From Trematomus loennbergii (lineage: Eukaryota; Chordata; Actinopteri; Perciformes; Nototheniidae), in NCBI GenBank assembly GCA_012861695.1, contig JAAOOA010000262.1, positions 90,001 to 154,000 of the forward strand: a stretch of DNA of 64,000 nucleotides. Direction: 5' to 3'. The position numbers and the translations under genes are program-made. This document shows, piece after piece, positions 10,996-23,269 of this stretch (positions are counted from its first letter, which is position 1; every line of letters starts with the position of its first letter). Below the pieces are notes generated by a model. The model was not told the origin of the DNA, did not search any database, and saw only the letters and a list, made by a program, of their open reading frames with translations.

Positions 10996-11500
10996 GCGAG
11001 GAGGCGGAGGTGAGGGGGGGGGGGGGATTAAAGCTGTGTAAAGAAAGAGGAGAAAAACCTCCAGGATTTATTGTGAGGGAACGGCAGCAGGACAGCGTGG
11101 TCAGGGCTGACAAAACAGATCCAATATTGCTGCTTTCTGCCTCTAATCTTATGAGTGGTCAGGGAGCGAGGTGATACCGCGGATAAAAGTAAATCTACTT
11201 GGCAGAAAAGATTTGCTGTCCTCATTTGTTTGTTGTGTGCGAGGCACGAGAGAGTATTAAGAGCCGGACCTCACTCTGCTCGGAAATGCTCCTTCAATAT
11301 GAGGAAAAAACACACTGAGAGACAAATTAGGACTGTGGCCACAGCTGTAATGGCCGTATGATGGCTGATTGTTTTCCGGGGCAGAGTCCGCTCTTATTTT
11401 CCCGGCAGGAAGCTTTTCTACCTGATTAGCGAGCAGACAACCTGCTGAACAGAGTGAGACACACAAAGAGCAGATATGCTGCTTCCTGGTAAAGGACAAC
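10996..11500. other. Non-coding spacer
   Basis: A G run is at 11017-11027. Otherwise this is CG-containing unique sequence with short open frames that look random. No domain or splice-bounded exon could be supported. Confidence 0.4.
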
Positions 11501-11501
11501 A

Positions 11502-11503
11502 CA

Positions 11504-11590
<87 letters not shown>

Positions 11591-11697
11591 CACACACACA
11601 CACACACATGGGTTGTGTAAAGACAGCACACCAGAAAAATACTGATGTTAACCATGGTCTCTCACACACAGAGACACACAACACACACACACACACA

Positions 11698-11741
<44 letters not shown>

Positions 11742-11745
11742 ACAC

Positions 11746-11777
<32 letters not shown>
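11502..11777 (+). repeat. Compound (AC)n microsatellite
   Basis: Two long (CA)n tracts (about 11502-11608 and 11679-11776), broken by single A or C slips and separated by about 70 bp of non-repeat sequence containing its own CACACACAGAGACACACAAC. Six-frame open frames here are Thr-His or Cys-Val dipeptide artefacts. Confidence 0.95.
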
Positions 11778-11779
<2 letters not shown>

Positions 11780-11871
11780 TAACGAGTTTCCCATGGTTCA
11801 GGAACCTGGTCACCTCCAGAGATCTCTGTCAACATGCTGGGCCTCCAGAGCCTTCACAGTACTGACAACAT

Positions 11872-12222
11872 ACTGTCAGTATTACAACAATACTCTGAAA
11901 AATACTACAATACTGTGATCATTACTACAATACTGTCATCATTACTACAATACTGTCATCATTACTACAATACTGTCATCATTACTACAATACTGTGATC
12001 ATTACTACAATACTGTGATCATTACTACAATACTCTGAACAATACTACAATACTGTCATCATTACTACAATACTGCGATCATTACTACAATACTCTGAAC
12101 AATACTACAATACTGTCATCATTACTACAATACTCTGAACAATACTACAATACTGTCATCATTACTACAATACTGAGATAATTAATACAATACTGTCAGT
12201 ATTACTACGATACTGTGATCTT
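11872..12222 (+). repeat. 20-bp minisatellite, about 17 copies
   Basis: The unit is ATTACTACAATACTGTCATC, with variants GTGATC, CTGAAC and GAGATA in the second half. The CTGAACAAT variant occurs at intervals among the CATC/GATC types. Confidence 0.95.
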
Positions 12223-12462
12223 GTTACCTGGGTCCAGAGGTGGACACTTGGATGTTTAGCTTAAGTTAAGGTAGTAATACAAAATGAAAAGAATCAAAAT
12301 ATACATTAGGCATCAAATTAAAAGTACACATTCTTGCCTGTTTCAGAATATTTGTTGTATGATTAAATTATAATTATTTGTGTTACACTATAATGTTTCT
12401 GTTGGTATATGCTGCTTGGTTTCTTGAAATGTCATCAAAGAACTAAATATAGTTGTGTTATA

Positions 12463-12590
12463 TCCACACCTCCTCTAACAACATGATGAGGAAGTATCTC
12501 ATGTGAACTCACCTACTTGGAGAGAAAACTCAGTGTTTTCATTTAGTTCCCAGCTTATCGCAGTTTATGACTTTAAAAATATGAAGTTAC
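12463..12590 (+). repeat. Diverged direct duplicate, copy 2
   Basis: Partner of 10844-10995, sharing CCACACCTCCTCTAACAACA, ATGATGAGGAAG, AACTCACC and TCGCAGTTTATGACTTT in order, with substitutions and small gaps. Indicates an old local duplication of about 150 bp. Confidence 0.6.
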
Positions 12591-12759
12591 ATTGAGTGAT
12601 GCTGAGTGAAAGGTAAATCAAACAAAAGACAATATGTTTTTCTGTCAGTTAGTCCTGATGTGGTTTCTGATGGATCTGTTTAGAAACACCTTTAAATGGT
12701 TAAAGACTGAAACACAGTGAATACAGTAAACACTGGATCTGTGGACTGCTACAGGTTTC

Positions 12760-14693
12760 CAGAGATGGGAAGTAGTGGAGTACAAATACTTTGTTACTGT
12801 ACTTAAATAAATGTTTCTGGTATCAGTACTTTACTCCACTACTTATTTTTCTGACGACTTTTTACTTTTACTTCTTACATTTTGAAAACAAATACCTGTA
12901 CTTTCTACTTCTTACATTTTGAACACAAATACCTGTACTTTCTACTTCTTACATGTTGAACACAAATACCTGTACTTTCTACTTCTTATATTTGAACACA
13001 AATACCTGTACTTTCTACTTCTTACATGTTGAACACAAATACCTGTACTTTCTACTTCTTACATGTTGAACACAATACCTGTACTTTTACTTCTTACATT
13101 TGAACACAAATACCTGTACTTTCTACTTCTCACATGTTGAACCAAATACCTGTACCTGTACTTTCTACTTCTTACATGTTGAACCCAAATACATACCTGT
13201 ACTTTCTACTTCTTACATGTTGAAACAAATACCTGTACTTTCTACTTCTTACATGTTGAACACAAATACCTGTACTTTCTACTTCTTACATGTTGAACAC
13301 AAATACCTGTACTTTCTACTTCTTACATGTTGAACACAAATACCTGTACTTTCTACTTCTACATGTTGAACACAAATACCTGTACTTTCTACTTCTTACA
13401 TTGAACACAAATACCTGTACTTTCTACTTCTTACATGTTGAACACAAATACCTGAACTTTCTACTTCTTACATATTGAACAAATACCTGTACTTTCTACT
13501 TCTTACATGTTGAACACAAATACCTGTACTTTCTACTTCTCACATGTTGAACACAAATACCTGTACTTTCTACTTCTTACATGTTGAACCAAATACCTGT
13601 ACTTTCTACTTCTTACATGTTGAACACAAATACCTGTACTTTCTACTTCTTACATGTTGAACACAAATACCTGTACTTTCTACTTCTTACATGTTGAACA
13701 CAAATACCTGTACTTTCTACTTGTTACATGTTGAACACAAATACCTGTACTTTCTACTTCTTACATGTTGAACACAAATACCTGTACTTTCTACTTCTTA
13801 CATGTTGAACACAAATACCTGTACTTTCTACTTCTTACATGTTGAACACAAATACCTGTACTTTCTACTTCTTACATGTTGAACACAAATACCTGTACTT
13901 TCTACTTCTTACATGTTGAACACAAATACCTGTACTTTCTACTTCTTACATGTTAAACACAAATACCTGTACTTTCTACTTCTTACATGTTGAACACAAA
14001 TACCTGTACTTTCTACTTCTTACATTTGAACACAAATACCTGTACTTTCTACTTCTTACATGTTGAACACAAATACCTGTACTTTCTACTTCTTACATGT
14101 TGAACACAAATACCTGTACTTTCTACTTTTACATGTTGAACACAAATACCTTACTTTCTACTTCTTACATGTTGAACACAAATACCTGTACTTTCTACTT
14201 GTTACATGTTGAACACAAATACCTGTACTTTCTACTTCTTACATGTTGAACCCAAATACCTGTACTTTCTACTTCTTACATTTCCCAAACAGGCTGGTTC
14301 CTTTAGTTTGAATGTGTGTTTGGTGGCGTGATCATTATTATTTAGAGTCATTGCGTGCCTATTGATTTGAACACGATCCGTGTATCCATCATTTCCTGGT
14401 CTTCTCTAAAGAAGAGGGACCAATGAAAACGTTGTCATGTTGCCGTTGTTCAGCATGGAAACATTCATTAGCTAACAATGACATTATTGTCTATTAATAT
14501 AAAGGGAGGTCAGGTACTCTTTAAAACAGCTGCTAGTTATGGGTACTTTTTACTGAAGTACATTTCAAAGCCCTCTTTACTTTGACTAAGAAGTTTAGTC
14601 AGTACTTCTACTTTCACCAGAGTATTTTTGAACACGAGTATCTGTACTTCTACTTACTGTAAGTAAAGGATGTGTGTACTTTTGCCATCTCTA
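12760..14693 (+). mobile_element. hAT MITE (family D) expanded by internal array
   Basis: Ends CAGAGATGG (12760) and CCATCTCTA (14693), flanked by the perfect 8-bp duplication CAGGTTTC at 12752-12759 and 14694-14701, show hAT insertion. The non-array ends are rich in AAGTAC/GTACTT, as in family A. About 1.4 kb of the 1.93 kb is a 37-bp minisatellite, so the ancestral element was probably near 500 bp. No transposase is encoded. Confidence 0.85.
12870..14285 (+). repeat. 37-bp minisatellite, about 38 copies
   Basis: The unit begins TACTTCTTACATGTTGAACA and ends ACCTGTACTTTC. Many copies carry one- to four-base deletions (for example near 13000, 13074, 13146 and 13360), which is why no frame stays open. 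It lies wholly inside the family D hAT MITE. The first copies, with TTTTGAA in place of ATGTTGAA, look like the source sequence. Confidence 0.95.
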
Positions 14694-14701
14694 CAGGTTT
14701 C

Positions 14702-15609
14702 CCTCCAAAGCTTCAGTGCAGCGTGAGCGACAGTTTCATCACCCTCAGGAAATGTGGCCTGTGATTTAAAGTGACGCTGAAGGCAGCCATTATTCCGTCA
14801 GAGTTTGAAACTGATCAGGGCTATGATCGGCCGCTCGCTGGGAAAAGAAATAGAAGCAGAAAAGACGAGTTGAGCGAGATGAAATCTTCGGCGGTGGATC
14901 TAATCCTGGCTGGTTCTGTGCCGGATGATGGAGGCAGAGATGGAGCTGAACCCATCTCCCTTTAAGTGTTTCTCCTCTCCAAACTAAACTGCCTGTCTGC
15001 GGCTGAAACTCCTGGAAATACTGAAGATACAGATTGATGAAGAGGGAGGGGGGGCACCCGGCTCAGAGAGGGAGAAATATTTGGAGGCTAAATGTTTTTT
15101 TTCACTTACTGTACAACAGAGGCAAAGGGACGGTTTGGAAGCAGAGGGACCTGTTTGTAAGGAGGGGGGAATACTACTGTCTCCTGTAGATGTTACCGTA
15201 TACACCGAAGGCTGTTTTCACTCTTTATTTACAGGCTTTTGCCAAGTAACAGTATATCCAGGAATGTGATATATTGTCCTTTTCAGAACAAATGAGGTTA
15301 CTCAGAAAGGCCTCTGATGTAAAAGGCTAAACCTTTGAAAAATGTTCATAGCCAACATCTATGCTGTAGCTATTATCTAATGACACACTTTGAGTTGAAT
15401 CCAGGGAGAGGAAGAGGTTGAGATGTATTGATAAAATAAGGATACATAAGTGTGCAGGCAGACAAGTACAGGGTCACATTTCTTTAAAGCAAAGCACAAA
15501 GCAACATAACAAACGGTAGAAAAGCATCTGACTGGGGTCGAGGGGCTGGTTTATACTGAAGGCTAACGAGGGGAAATGTTCATGATAGGAAAATAACTTC
15601 AATTTTTCT
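14702..15609. other. Non-coding spacer
   Basis: CG-containing unique sequence (14740-14960) without a supportable exon, then ordinary AT-rich DNA. The open frame at 14771-14965 has no recognisable domain. Confidence 0.4.
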
Positions 15610-15613
15610 TTAA

Positions 15614-16108
15614 AGGTCCCCTATTATACTGTTTTCATCAATATATTATAGGTCTCAGATATATACAGAACATGTCTCTGAAGTGTTTGGCTCCAAACAC
15701 CAAACAGATCATTGCAGCATTACCCATAATCCCCTCTGTTTCAGCCCTGTTTCCAAAGTGCTGATTCTCTGTCTGTTACTTTAGATGAAAATAAGGAGCC
15801 CCTCCCCACGCCCCTCTGAGAGACATTTGGTTACAAAGAACTCAATGGTGCTCTAGGAGGAGATTCAGGTGATAAGGTGTGGGGGGGGGGGGGGTTACCT
15901 TGGTTGCTGATTGGCTAATGGTTACACAAGACAAATCATCGTTATGACATCACAAAGTGGCCAAATCTGATCAGCTCATTTTCAGACAGGTTTTTATAGA
16001 AATGGATCAGGACAAAAAGAGAGAGAATCTTTGTTCCTGAAACGTTCAGAGTCTCTTTCCACAGAGGGGACACATAATGGATTTTGGATTTTGCATAATA
16101 GGTGACCT
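15614..16108 (+). mobile_element. TTAA-flanked MITE (family E)
   Basis: Ends AGGTCCCCTATTATAC and GCATAATAGGTGACCT are imperfect inverted repeats bordered by TTAA (15610-15613, 16109-16112). The 495-bp interior includes CCAAACACCAAACAGATC and a long G run at 15882-15894. The same body occurs on the opposite strand at about 38004-38454. Confidence 0.75.
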
Positions 16109-16112
16109 TTAA

Positions 16113-16544
16113 TAATCTTCTTAAGCTTAGGATACACTGGACCACCCTTAACGAAAGAAAAGGCGAATATGCTTTTTCCACAATACCTTGCGGCTGCAAC
16201 ATTTACCGCGACCGATCATGACTGAGAAACACACATCATGTAAGTTACAGTAAAACAAATGCTGTAACTTCCACAACGCTAATCTGTTTTGAACTAAAGG
16301 ATAAACAGAAAAAAATCAGTGTAATAAAGTGATATGATTAATGTTCTGCCAGGAAATGTGTGATATTCAAATATTTGTTCATAGATGTTCAGTGCTTGTA
16401 ATCCCAAATGTGACTTTGTATCTGTTCTTCTGATGCTGTTTGTTGGTGTGGATTTCCAATTAGTTGTTCATGTTTTATTTCTAATTTGCATAATTTCTGC
16501 TGAGAAATATTGAAATATTATAGAATAGACTTTGATTCCTCTCA
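16113..16544. other. Non-coding spacer
   Basis: AT-rich DNA with no feature I can name, lying between the family E MITE and a diverged tandem duplication. Confidence 0.4.
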
Positions 16545-17060
16545 CAATTCGCCAACATATTTCTCATGCAAACTGAGGTCCTTGGAGATAATGAGTCTTT
16601 TGTTGAAGATGAAGTTGTTCCCAAACACAAACACATTCTCACTGAGTCACACACTTTTTTCTTTTGCTCTCTCAAAGCCAGATGCTCACCATTCTCTCTT
16701 TGGAGAAACAGAAATCCCATCCTGAATAAAGAGATGAAATGTGCACTTTCTTTCAGGAATTATAATTCAAATGCTTCTTCTTTTAAAACCCTTCTGATCA
16801 AGCTGATGGAATTTCCATTTAGTTTTTTCACTTGTTAAACTTTTACATTTTGCATAACCCAGAGAAAACAATTTCGCTCACTCACGCACATTAGCATGCA
16901 AACCAGGCAGAAATAAACAACTCTTTATCAGAAGTAGAAGTTGTACCCTCACACAAGCAGTCACACTCTCTCTTTTCCGCTTCAGTCTCGCTGCCAGACT
17001 CTTAGCATCGTCGCGGTGGAGAAACAAAAGTCACAAAGTGAATGAAGAGATGAAAACCGT
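16545..17060 (+). repeat. Diverged tandem duplication, two copies about 330 bp apart
   Basis: Copy 1 (about 16545-16742) and copy 2 (about 16872-17055) share an ordered series of words: ATGCAAAC, then GAAGTTGT, then a CACAAGC/CACAAAC segment, TCACAC, CTCTC, GCCAGA, GGAGAAACA, and AAGAGATGAAA at the end. Divergence is substantial, so this is an old local duplication. The start of the (GT)n tract follows copy 2. Confidence 0.55.
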
Positions 17061-17146
17061 AGCAGTCCGCCCACCTTCATCTCACCAGGAAGCTGAGAGG
17101 TCCGACAAGCAGCCGCTCCACACACACACATTCAGAGACTGGAGTG

Positions 17147-17148
<2 letters not shown>

Positions 17149-17239
<91 letters not shown>
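17149..17239 (+). repeat. (GT)n microsatellite
   Basis: About 45 uninterrupted GT units, preceded by a short CACACACA at 17121. The opposite polarity of the two tracts allows a hairpin. Confidence 0.97.
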
Positions 17240-17241
<2 letters not shown>

Positions 17242-17414
17242 CGGCTGAGAGGAGTTCGCTGTCGGAGCTGAAGGTGAGTCACTGTGAGCAGAATACAGCT
17301 CCAACATCACAAACAAACAACCGGCAGGTAGAGGCCAGAGGAGAGGCGCTCCAGAGACAGGAGAGGAAATGTTTACGGCCAACCGGTCCTTTTAAAATCA
17401 CGAGAAGTGTTTAA

Positions 17415-17870
17415 CATGCATTATTACACAGATTAGTTGAATACTTGATGCTGATTGGTCAATTTGGATATTCCAGAGGTCCTGATATTTTTTGCTAGCA
17501 GACTGTTGCTATGGAGCATTAAGGAACTGTGCAGTCATATCAATCGACAGAAAGAAGTCAGCTGTGGACACATTTTTTACATTTTCTTCATCAGAAAACA
17601 CCATAAAATAATTCATGAATATACTTCTTCCACCTTCCTCTGTTGATACCCCTGCATTGATGGGATATAAACTGATCATCAAAAGAGGCATTGTTTTTGG
17701 AGAACCATTTAATGGCCATTCATATTTACACGGATTAGTTGATGCTGATTGGTCAATTTGGATATTCCAGAAGTCTGTTTGTTTTTGCTAACATCTCTAA
17801 GAGGTTAACCAATCACAACAGAGCCGGACAGCTAACCAATCAGAGCATAGTCCTCTTTCACTTTTTCTGT
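17415..17870 (+). repeat. Duplicated non-autonomous element segments
   Basis: TGATGCTGATTGGTCAATTT followed by GGATATTCCAGA occurs at about 17447 and again at about 17742, each preceded by a GATTAGTTGA word. A related segment is at about 60605-60700. GCTAACCAATCAGAGC at 17832 is shared with family C elements. This looks like overlapping pieces of CCAAT-rich MITEs whose ends I could not define. Confidence 0.5.
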
Positions 17871-17879
17871 GTCTAAAAA

Positions 17880-18921
17880 AAGGTATTCTTCAGTGTTCAG
17901 TTGTACTTGTTCTTCACCCTCTCACGAAAACTTGAAATCTGTATTCCACAAAGCAATGGATGAAATTGCGGGGTATATACGTCCAGATCTTCAGTCCATG
18001 ACTCTGACCCTAACCCTACCTTGAGTAGTATAATTAAATGCAAAGATAACAAAGAGACCAACTAGCATTTATAAATCACAAGTAAAGCTGTTACTTCATA
18101 TCATAACTGATTGGAAAACTGCACGAGGGATAATTTGTAGAAAGACATTTGAAAGCATATTTTCAGGACTATTAAGAGCAAGATATTTTACCCCAGATAT
18201 TTCTCTCCAATCTTGACTCGAATGTTGTTCCTCTTCTCATTAACTGGCAGACGTCGCTGTGCTGACGGTCTTCACGGTGATATAATGTGACAGTGCCAGC
18301 TAACGCTCAGATCCAAATCATGTCCGGAGTGACTCACAGAGCCCATAAAGCAGCGCGGAGAATACACACCGCTGATTAAATACATCGGCAGCGTCCATAA
18401 ATCCTCCGTTATATTAAAGGGCAATTTAGTCCCTGTTGTGGAAGCTGTAAAACGCCCAAAATGTCCAATCTGGCCGAAGCATATGTGAGCTGTAAATGGT
18501 GCTTATGGCTGACATGTTTATCTGTGCACACATTCAAAACCTCCCACATCGAGGAGAACAAGGAAGATTGATACATCAGCGTATCTCATCGGGCATCAAG
18601 TCTGAGGACGACAGAGCCACGGCGAGCTGAGAGGCTTTTAGTCGCTCCACGGGTCAAACGGCACTATCGTCACGGTAACAGGCCGGCGTAAATCCTGCCA
18701 GCTGATCAATACTGATCTAAAAGTGATGAATGAGGGCTCGATGGACTCCATCTTTTCTTCTCCCGGCGGCACGGTGGGGAACATCTTATCTCTCACGCGA
18801 AGAAAGAAGGGAGGGAGGTCACAGAGATACAAAGATATACATATGTTCTGAGCATCAGATGGAGTTGTTGTCAGTCTGACTTTCACAGCCGAGGTTCATG
18901 TGTCCTGCTGGTGTGATCCCA
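17880..18921. other. Non-coding spacer
   Basis: Unique-looking DNA. 18230-18560 has balanced composition and no repeats and would be the part to test for a conserved non-coding element. ACCCTAACCCTACC at 18008 is a short telomere-like match. Confidence 0.4.
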
Positions 18922-19036
18922 GTGAAGAGGCCCTATCATGCTTTTTGTGGTTTCCTTTCCTGTAGTGTGCTATATAGTGTGCTTTAGTGCATGTAAATGG
19001 TCTGCAAAGGCTAAAATCCCTGTGTTTCTCTCCCAC
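18922..19036 (+). mobile_element. Fragment of family C TIR element (left end)
   Basis: GAGGCCCTATCATGC, then CCTTTCCTGTAGTGTGC, then GTGCATGTAAATGGTCTGC and TTTCTCTCCCACA, matches the first 115 bp or so of family C and then stops. No 57-bp array is attached. Confidence 0.7.
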
Positions 19037-21500
19037 ATTTTATGTCCTCTTATGTTATTTAAGAAATTAACAGTAAGTATTTGGATGAGGATACATGTTT
19101 AAATGCCTTTTTCATCATGGAAAGGTCATGTTGGACCCTCAAAATGATGCATTTTTGGCATTCAGCCTTGGTCATGGATTGAAAAAAACAAAAAATGTGC
19201 CCTTTTTTTGTAAATAATGGGGGAATCTTACGACAGGTGTGAGCTCAATAGAATAGACTGTCTTCATGGAGACCATACACATCCTTTACTTAATCAATAT
19301 GCATTATAGAAAACACTTTAGTAGACCCTCCTCCTGAAGTAATACTACTCTGAAACCTTCTGGACTCAACTCCAACACATAACTCTTTTTGTTATTCATG
19401 TTTGGCTGTTTCTGGTGGAGCACATGACCGTTTTGTCTAAAAAATAATGTTCCTCAAAGTCACGCTGCATAGTAAAGTTCACTTCCATTAACCTTCATTG
19501 CACAGACACGTCATTTTTTTCTGTCAATTCAACATTTTTTTTATGTGCATTTGGGAAAACGCACATAAAAACTGATGATGGAAATGTTCTTTATGGTAGC
19601 TTCCATTTTACAGCCATTTTAAGTAAAATATGTCCCTTTTTTGCTCATGAGACCCCACTTACAGTTCACCTCGGAGCCATTAGTGACCTGCGGGGCCTCT
19701 GAGGAGCTGACGGACCCTCGCTAACACCATGGGGACCCTTGTGAATGAGGAACACGCTGATGTATGATCAATAAAAGGGACAATGTGTCGCTTCGGCTCA
19801 GACGTTACAATGAACCTCAGTTGTTTTTTCAAGTCTGAGTTGCATTTTCCCCGGGACCATCCCTCCTCTTCACCCACCGCACATAATGATGAAGGCCATG
19901 AATTGAAGCTATAAATTACCTCCTAACGTTGAAGAGTGTGATGATTAATCACTCCACAAAGTCTCCACTGAGGGAACACAAAGATGTGTCTCCCGGTGCC
20001 AAACAGCTTCTCTCTGTTCTCCGGCGATGATTTACAGTGTGAGCGCTGGCTGTCGGCATCACAGAACTGTTTGGAGATGCCAAGCTGACAAAGAGCACAA
20101 GACAAAAGTCCTCCGTACCTTTGAAAAGCTGCAATATTGACATGTTTTGCTGATGACGATGGCGCTCTCGGTGCTTCTTTCAGTCGCAATAATGGCCATC
20201 CGGTCAGTGACGCACTCCATAAATCAAACAGACTGCTGGTTTGTTTACCCGGAGAGGTCTGAAACAGCAGTATCTGTCCCCGCCAGCTGTTCACTTACCC
20301 CTCTCTGTCTCTCGCAGCCTCGGCTAATCTCGGCTCTCCAACTTTCTTTAATTCTGCTCCTCCATTGTCCTCTTCATAAAGAGTTTCAGGGCGAACTTTA
20401 CCTCGGAGCTCTGCTGCTGGAAACGTCTCTGCTATCTAGAGTCGTGGCCCGGTGTGCTCTTGTTAATTCAGTCCCTTCTTCCTGAGAGAGCTCGGAGGAT
20501 ACTGTTGGTTTAACGAAGCAGGGGGTTGTGGGTAAACAGGTTCCTCCTCGACTTGTCTGTGTGTGTCCAGTGTAAACAGCTGGTCCACACCGGAGGCTGT
20601 TGTTCACACGGAGAGATGGTCAGGCCTCGCAGGAAAGACTGTTGGTATTTCACACAGAATCATTATTTGTTTTCCATATTGATTCTTTTCATTGTCCCTA
20701 AATATTCACACTGTGTTGCTTTAGCTCTGAATCTTTGGGTTTTGAGATAAGCTATCACATGTTCTTTTTCATATTTATTTCACGACGGATCAGAAGAGAG
20801 ATCAGTCTAACATGGATTGATGGATGAGATGATAAATAGATTGATAGATTGGATGGCACTGGATTGACCAGAACACACGGCCTTAACACCAATCCCAATA
20901 TTATCATTTAACCCGTTGATAAAAGATCAGAGACAGTCGTAATGGACCGCCACCAACACCTAAAAGAAGCTTATCATCAATAATAAAACAACTACCGAAT
21001 TCAGACATTACAACTCAGAACCATAATTCGATCACCACAAATGAATCTCTGTAAAACTGCGAGACTTCCTCTTTTGGTCCGGATAATCCGCACCCCAATA
21101 ATTCTACCTCCTACCCAACATCCATTAACCCCCTTCAACCTAGACTATCTCCTTTGAGGTTCCCCCCACTGACACATATTCTCTAAGCACTTCCTATAAT
21201 GTCTCTCAGTACATCGAGAACTACGTTGGCCAAGAAGTGAGAGCAGTCAAAGTTTTACAATCTCATTCTTATTTGTAATTTCAACATGGATTGGGTTCTG
21301 GCTCGAGATGATGATGTCTCCAATAGAGATATTCAAGTGCTACTTTAATCAATGAGAGATGGGTCTGAGGTCAAGGTTGTACCCAGTTATCAATAATAGA
21401 GAGATTTAAATCCCAGGTTTAGGGGTTCAATCTGGGTGAAATATTGTAGTAATTTGGTTTCTGCATTGGTGGGAGTCTGAACAAACTCTACATATCCACA
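19037..21500. other. Non-coding spacer
   Basis: No coding gene supported. 19680-20480 is CG-containing and has a few open frames up to 123 codons on both strands, none with a domain, signal or convincing splice context. 20830-21180 is unusually rich in A and C and looks like decayed repeat. Confidence 0.4.
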
Positions 21501-21639
21501 ATATTCAACAAAGCAAAAGTATTTTAGTAGCTAAAGACAATCTGTTTACATTGTTTGTACAAACACAAGCAATGTAAACAGAATTTTGTTCATCAAAATC
21601 ATACGGTACAGCCATTTGATCTTTTCTTGATTACATTTA

Positions 21640-21960
21640 CCTATTTTATTTATGTGTTTGTTTATTTATCTGTTTATTTATTTGTTGATTTATGTTTTTG
21701 CTTTGTTTGTTTGTTTGTTTTTTCAATAAGAAAAAATATATATATGTTAATAATTTTGGTTTTGGGAGAAGAAGTGTAAATAAGTGTAAACTTCTTCCCA
21801 CCCCTTTCCGGATGTGTAATTAAGTAGATATTTCTTTATATACAATTAGAATCAGTAATGTTTTTGTATATCAATTTGACACTGCTTAATTATGTATTGC
21901 ATAATAATTCTCACGTTACATTTTTGTATTATTGTTTTACACATTGGAAATAAATCAAAT
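21640..21960 (+). mobile_element. Probable LINE 3' UTR
   Basis: A T-rich stretch with TTTATTTATTTG repeats, then GTGTAAACTTCTTCCCACCC, ending TTGGAAATAAATCAAATCC, a polyadenylation-like end seen in fish LINE tails. No coding part is recognisable. Confidence 0.4.
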
Positions 21961-22617
21961 CCAATTGTAATACCACTCTGGAAATTATCTTGAAAAACGT
22001 AATTTCAGTAGAAATGGAACCTCTGAAGACAAAATGGAGACAAAACGCTGCATTTCAATCGACTCCAGATTCATTTAGACCTGGCTTCACAGAGACCACT
22101 GAGACTTTCCACATTCTGCCACTCATCTTTTCCCCCGGAGCAGAAGCTTCGAGGCCTGGCAGGGCGACACAAGTTGCAATTGATTCAAAATCCTTAGTGG
22201 CAAAACAGACAAAGGGGTCATCTATTATCCTCGCCTAGCGTCCCCCCCGCTTTCCTCTCCTCGACCCATCTTTGGCGGTCACCCGTTAAAAAGAAACTCT
22301 GGGGACGTCATGGAGCTCGACTCCACTTCTCCGAGGCCGGGGGCTGGGGCTAATTGGCGGATCCACCAGGGAGCCCTCCAACGCCCAGACGCCCAGCCAG
22401 GGGGCCCATTTGCAAGCATGTGATCTCTGCTGAACAGGGCCGAGCGCCAGAGATGGAGGAGGAGGAGGAAGAGGAGGAGGATGGAGGGTCTGGAGGACAT
22501 GGGAGATGAGATTCCCTGGAGATGGTGGGTGGCAGAGAGAAGAAGAGAGGGGGAAACTTCAAAACTGTGTGAAAAAGCTCTTTCTGCACGACTTTTGGAG
22601 ATATTATTTAGAAGAGG
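21961..22617. other. Non-coding spacer
   Basis: CG-containing unique sequence with a (GGA)n-like purine run at 22455-22490. No supportable exon. Confidence 0.4.
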
Positions 22618-22693
22618 ATTTAACAACATTATCTCTGAATGTCTATCTGACCCCTTGTGAGCCCATCATTGAAGCATGGCGGTGGAGAGGGTT
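22618..22693 (+). repeat. Direct duplicate, copy 1 (flanks an array)
   Basis: Shares ATTATCTCTGAATGTC, GAGCCCATCATTGAAGCATGG and GTGGAGAGGGTTTCAGT with 23397-23472 at high identity. Between the copies lie the hAT-end array and a LINE-like tail. Confidence 0.7.
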
Positions 22694-23075
22694 TCAGTAG
22701 AAGTACTCAGATCTTGTACTTGAGTAAAAGTAGAAGAACTCAGATTGTGTACTTGAGTAAAAGTACTCAGATCTTGTACTTGAGTAAAAGTACTCAGATC
22801 TTGTATTTGAGTAAAAGTAGAAGTACTCAGATTGTTACTTGAGTAAAAGTACTCAGATCTTGTACTCGAGTAAAAGTAGAAGTACTTAGATCTTGTATTT
22901 GAGTAAAAGTAGAAGTACTCAGATCTTGTACTTGAGTAAAAGTACTCAGATCTTGTATTGAGTAAAAGTAGAAGTACTCAGATTGTACTTCAGTAAAAGT
23001 AGAAGTACTCAGATCTTGTACTTGAATAAAAGTAGAAGTACTCAGATATTGTACTTCAGTAAAAGTAGAAGTACC
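22694..23075 (+). repeat. Array derived from the end of hAT MITE family A
   Basis: About 13 irregular units of 24-32 bp built from GTACTCAGATCTTGTACTTG plus AGTAAAAGTAGAA. This is the terminal segment of the family A MITE (compare 1659-1690). Units with and without the AGAAGTA spacer alternate. The rest of the MITE is absent here. Confidence 0.85.
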
Positions 23076-23269
23076 AGTTTTCTGATGTTAGTTGGTGATT
23101 TTCTAATAAATGTGTAAAACAATATGTGTTTCATCTGAGATACAACTCAAAATGAGATGTATTGACTTAACAAGATGATGCATTGTCTAAAAACCAGACC
23201 CGATATCTCACTGCAGTGTTACTTCTGAAGTTATTGTGTCTTATATCAGGTGTAGAGACATATTATGAC

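Noticed and set aside
11257..11865. Cys-Val or Thr-His rich proteins
   Set aside because: Dipeptide translations of the (AC)n microsatellite. The same applies to 17038-17382, 33799-34082 and 39133-39633.
19923..20485. Open frames of 112-123 codons on both strands
   Set aside because: They overlap each other on opposite strands, with no recognisable domain or splice signals. Chance is likely in CG-containing DNA.
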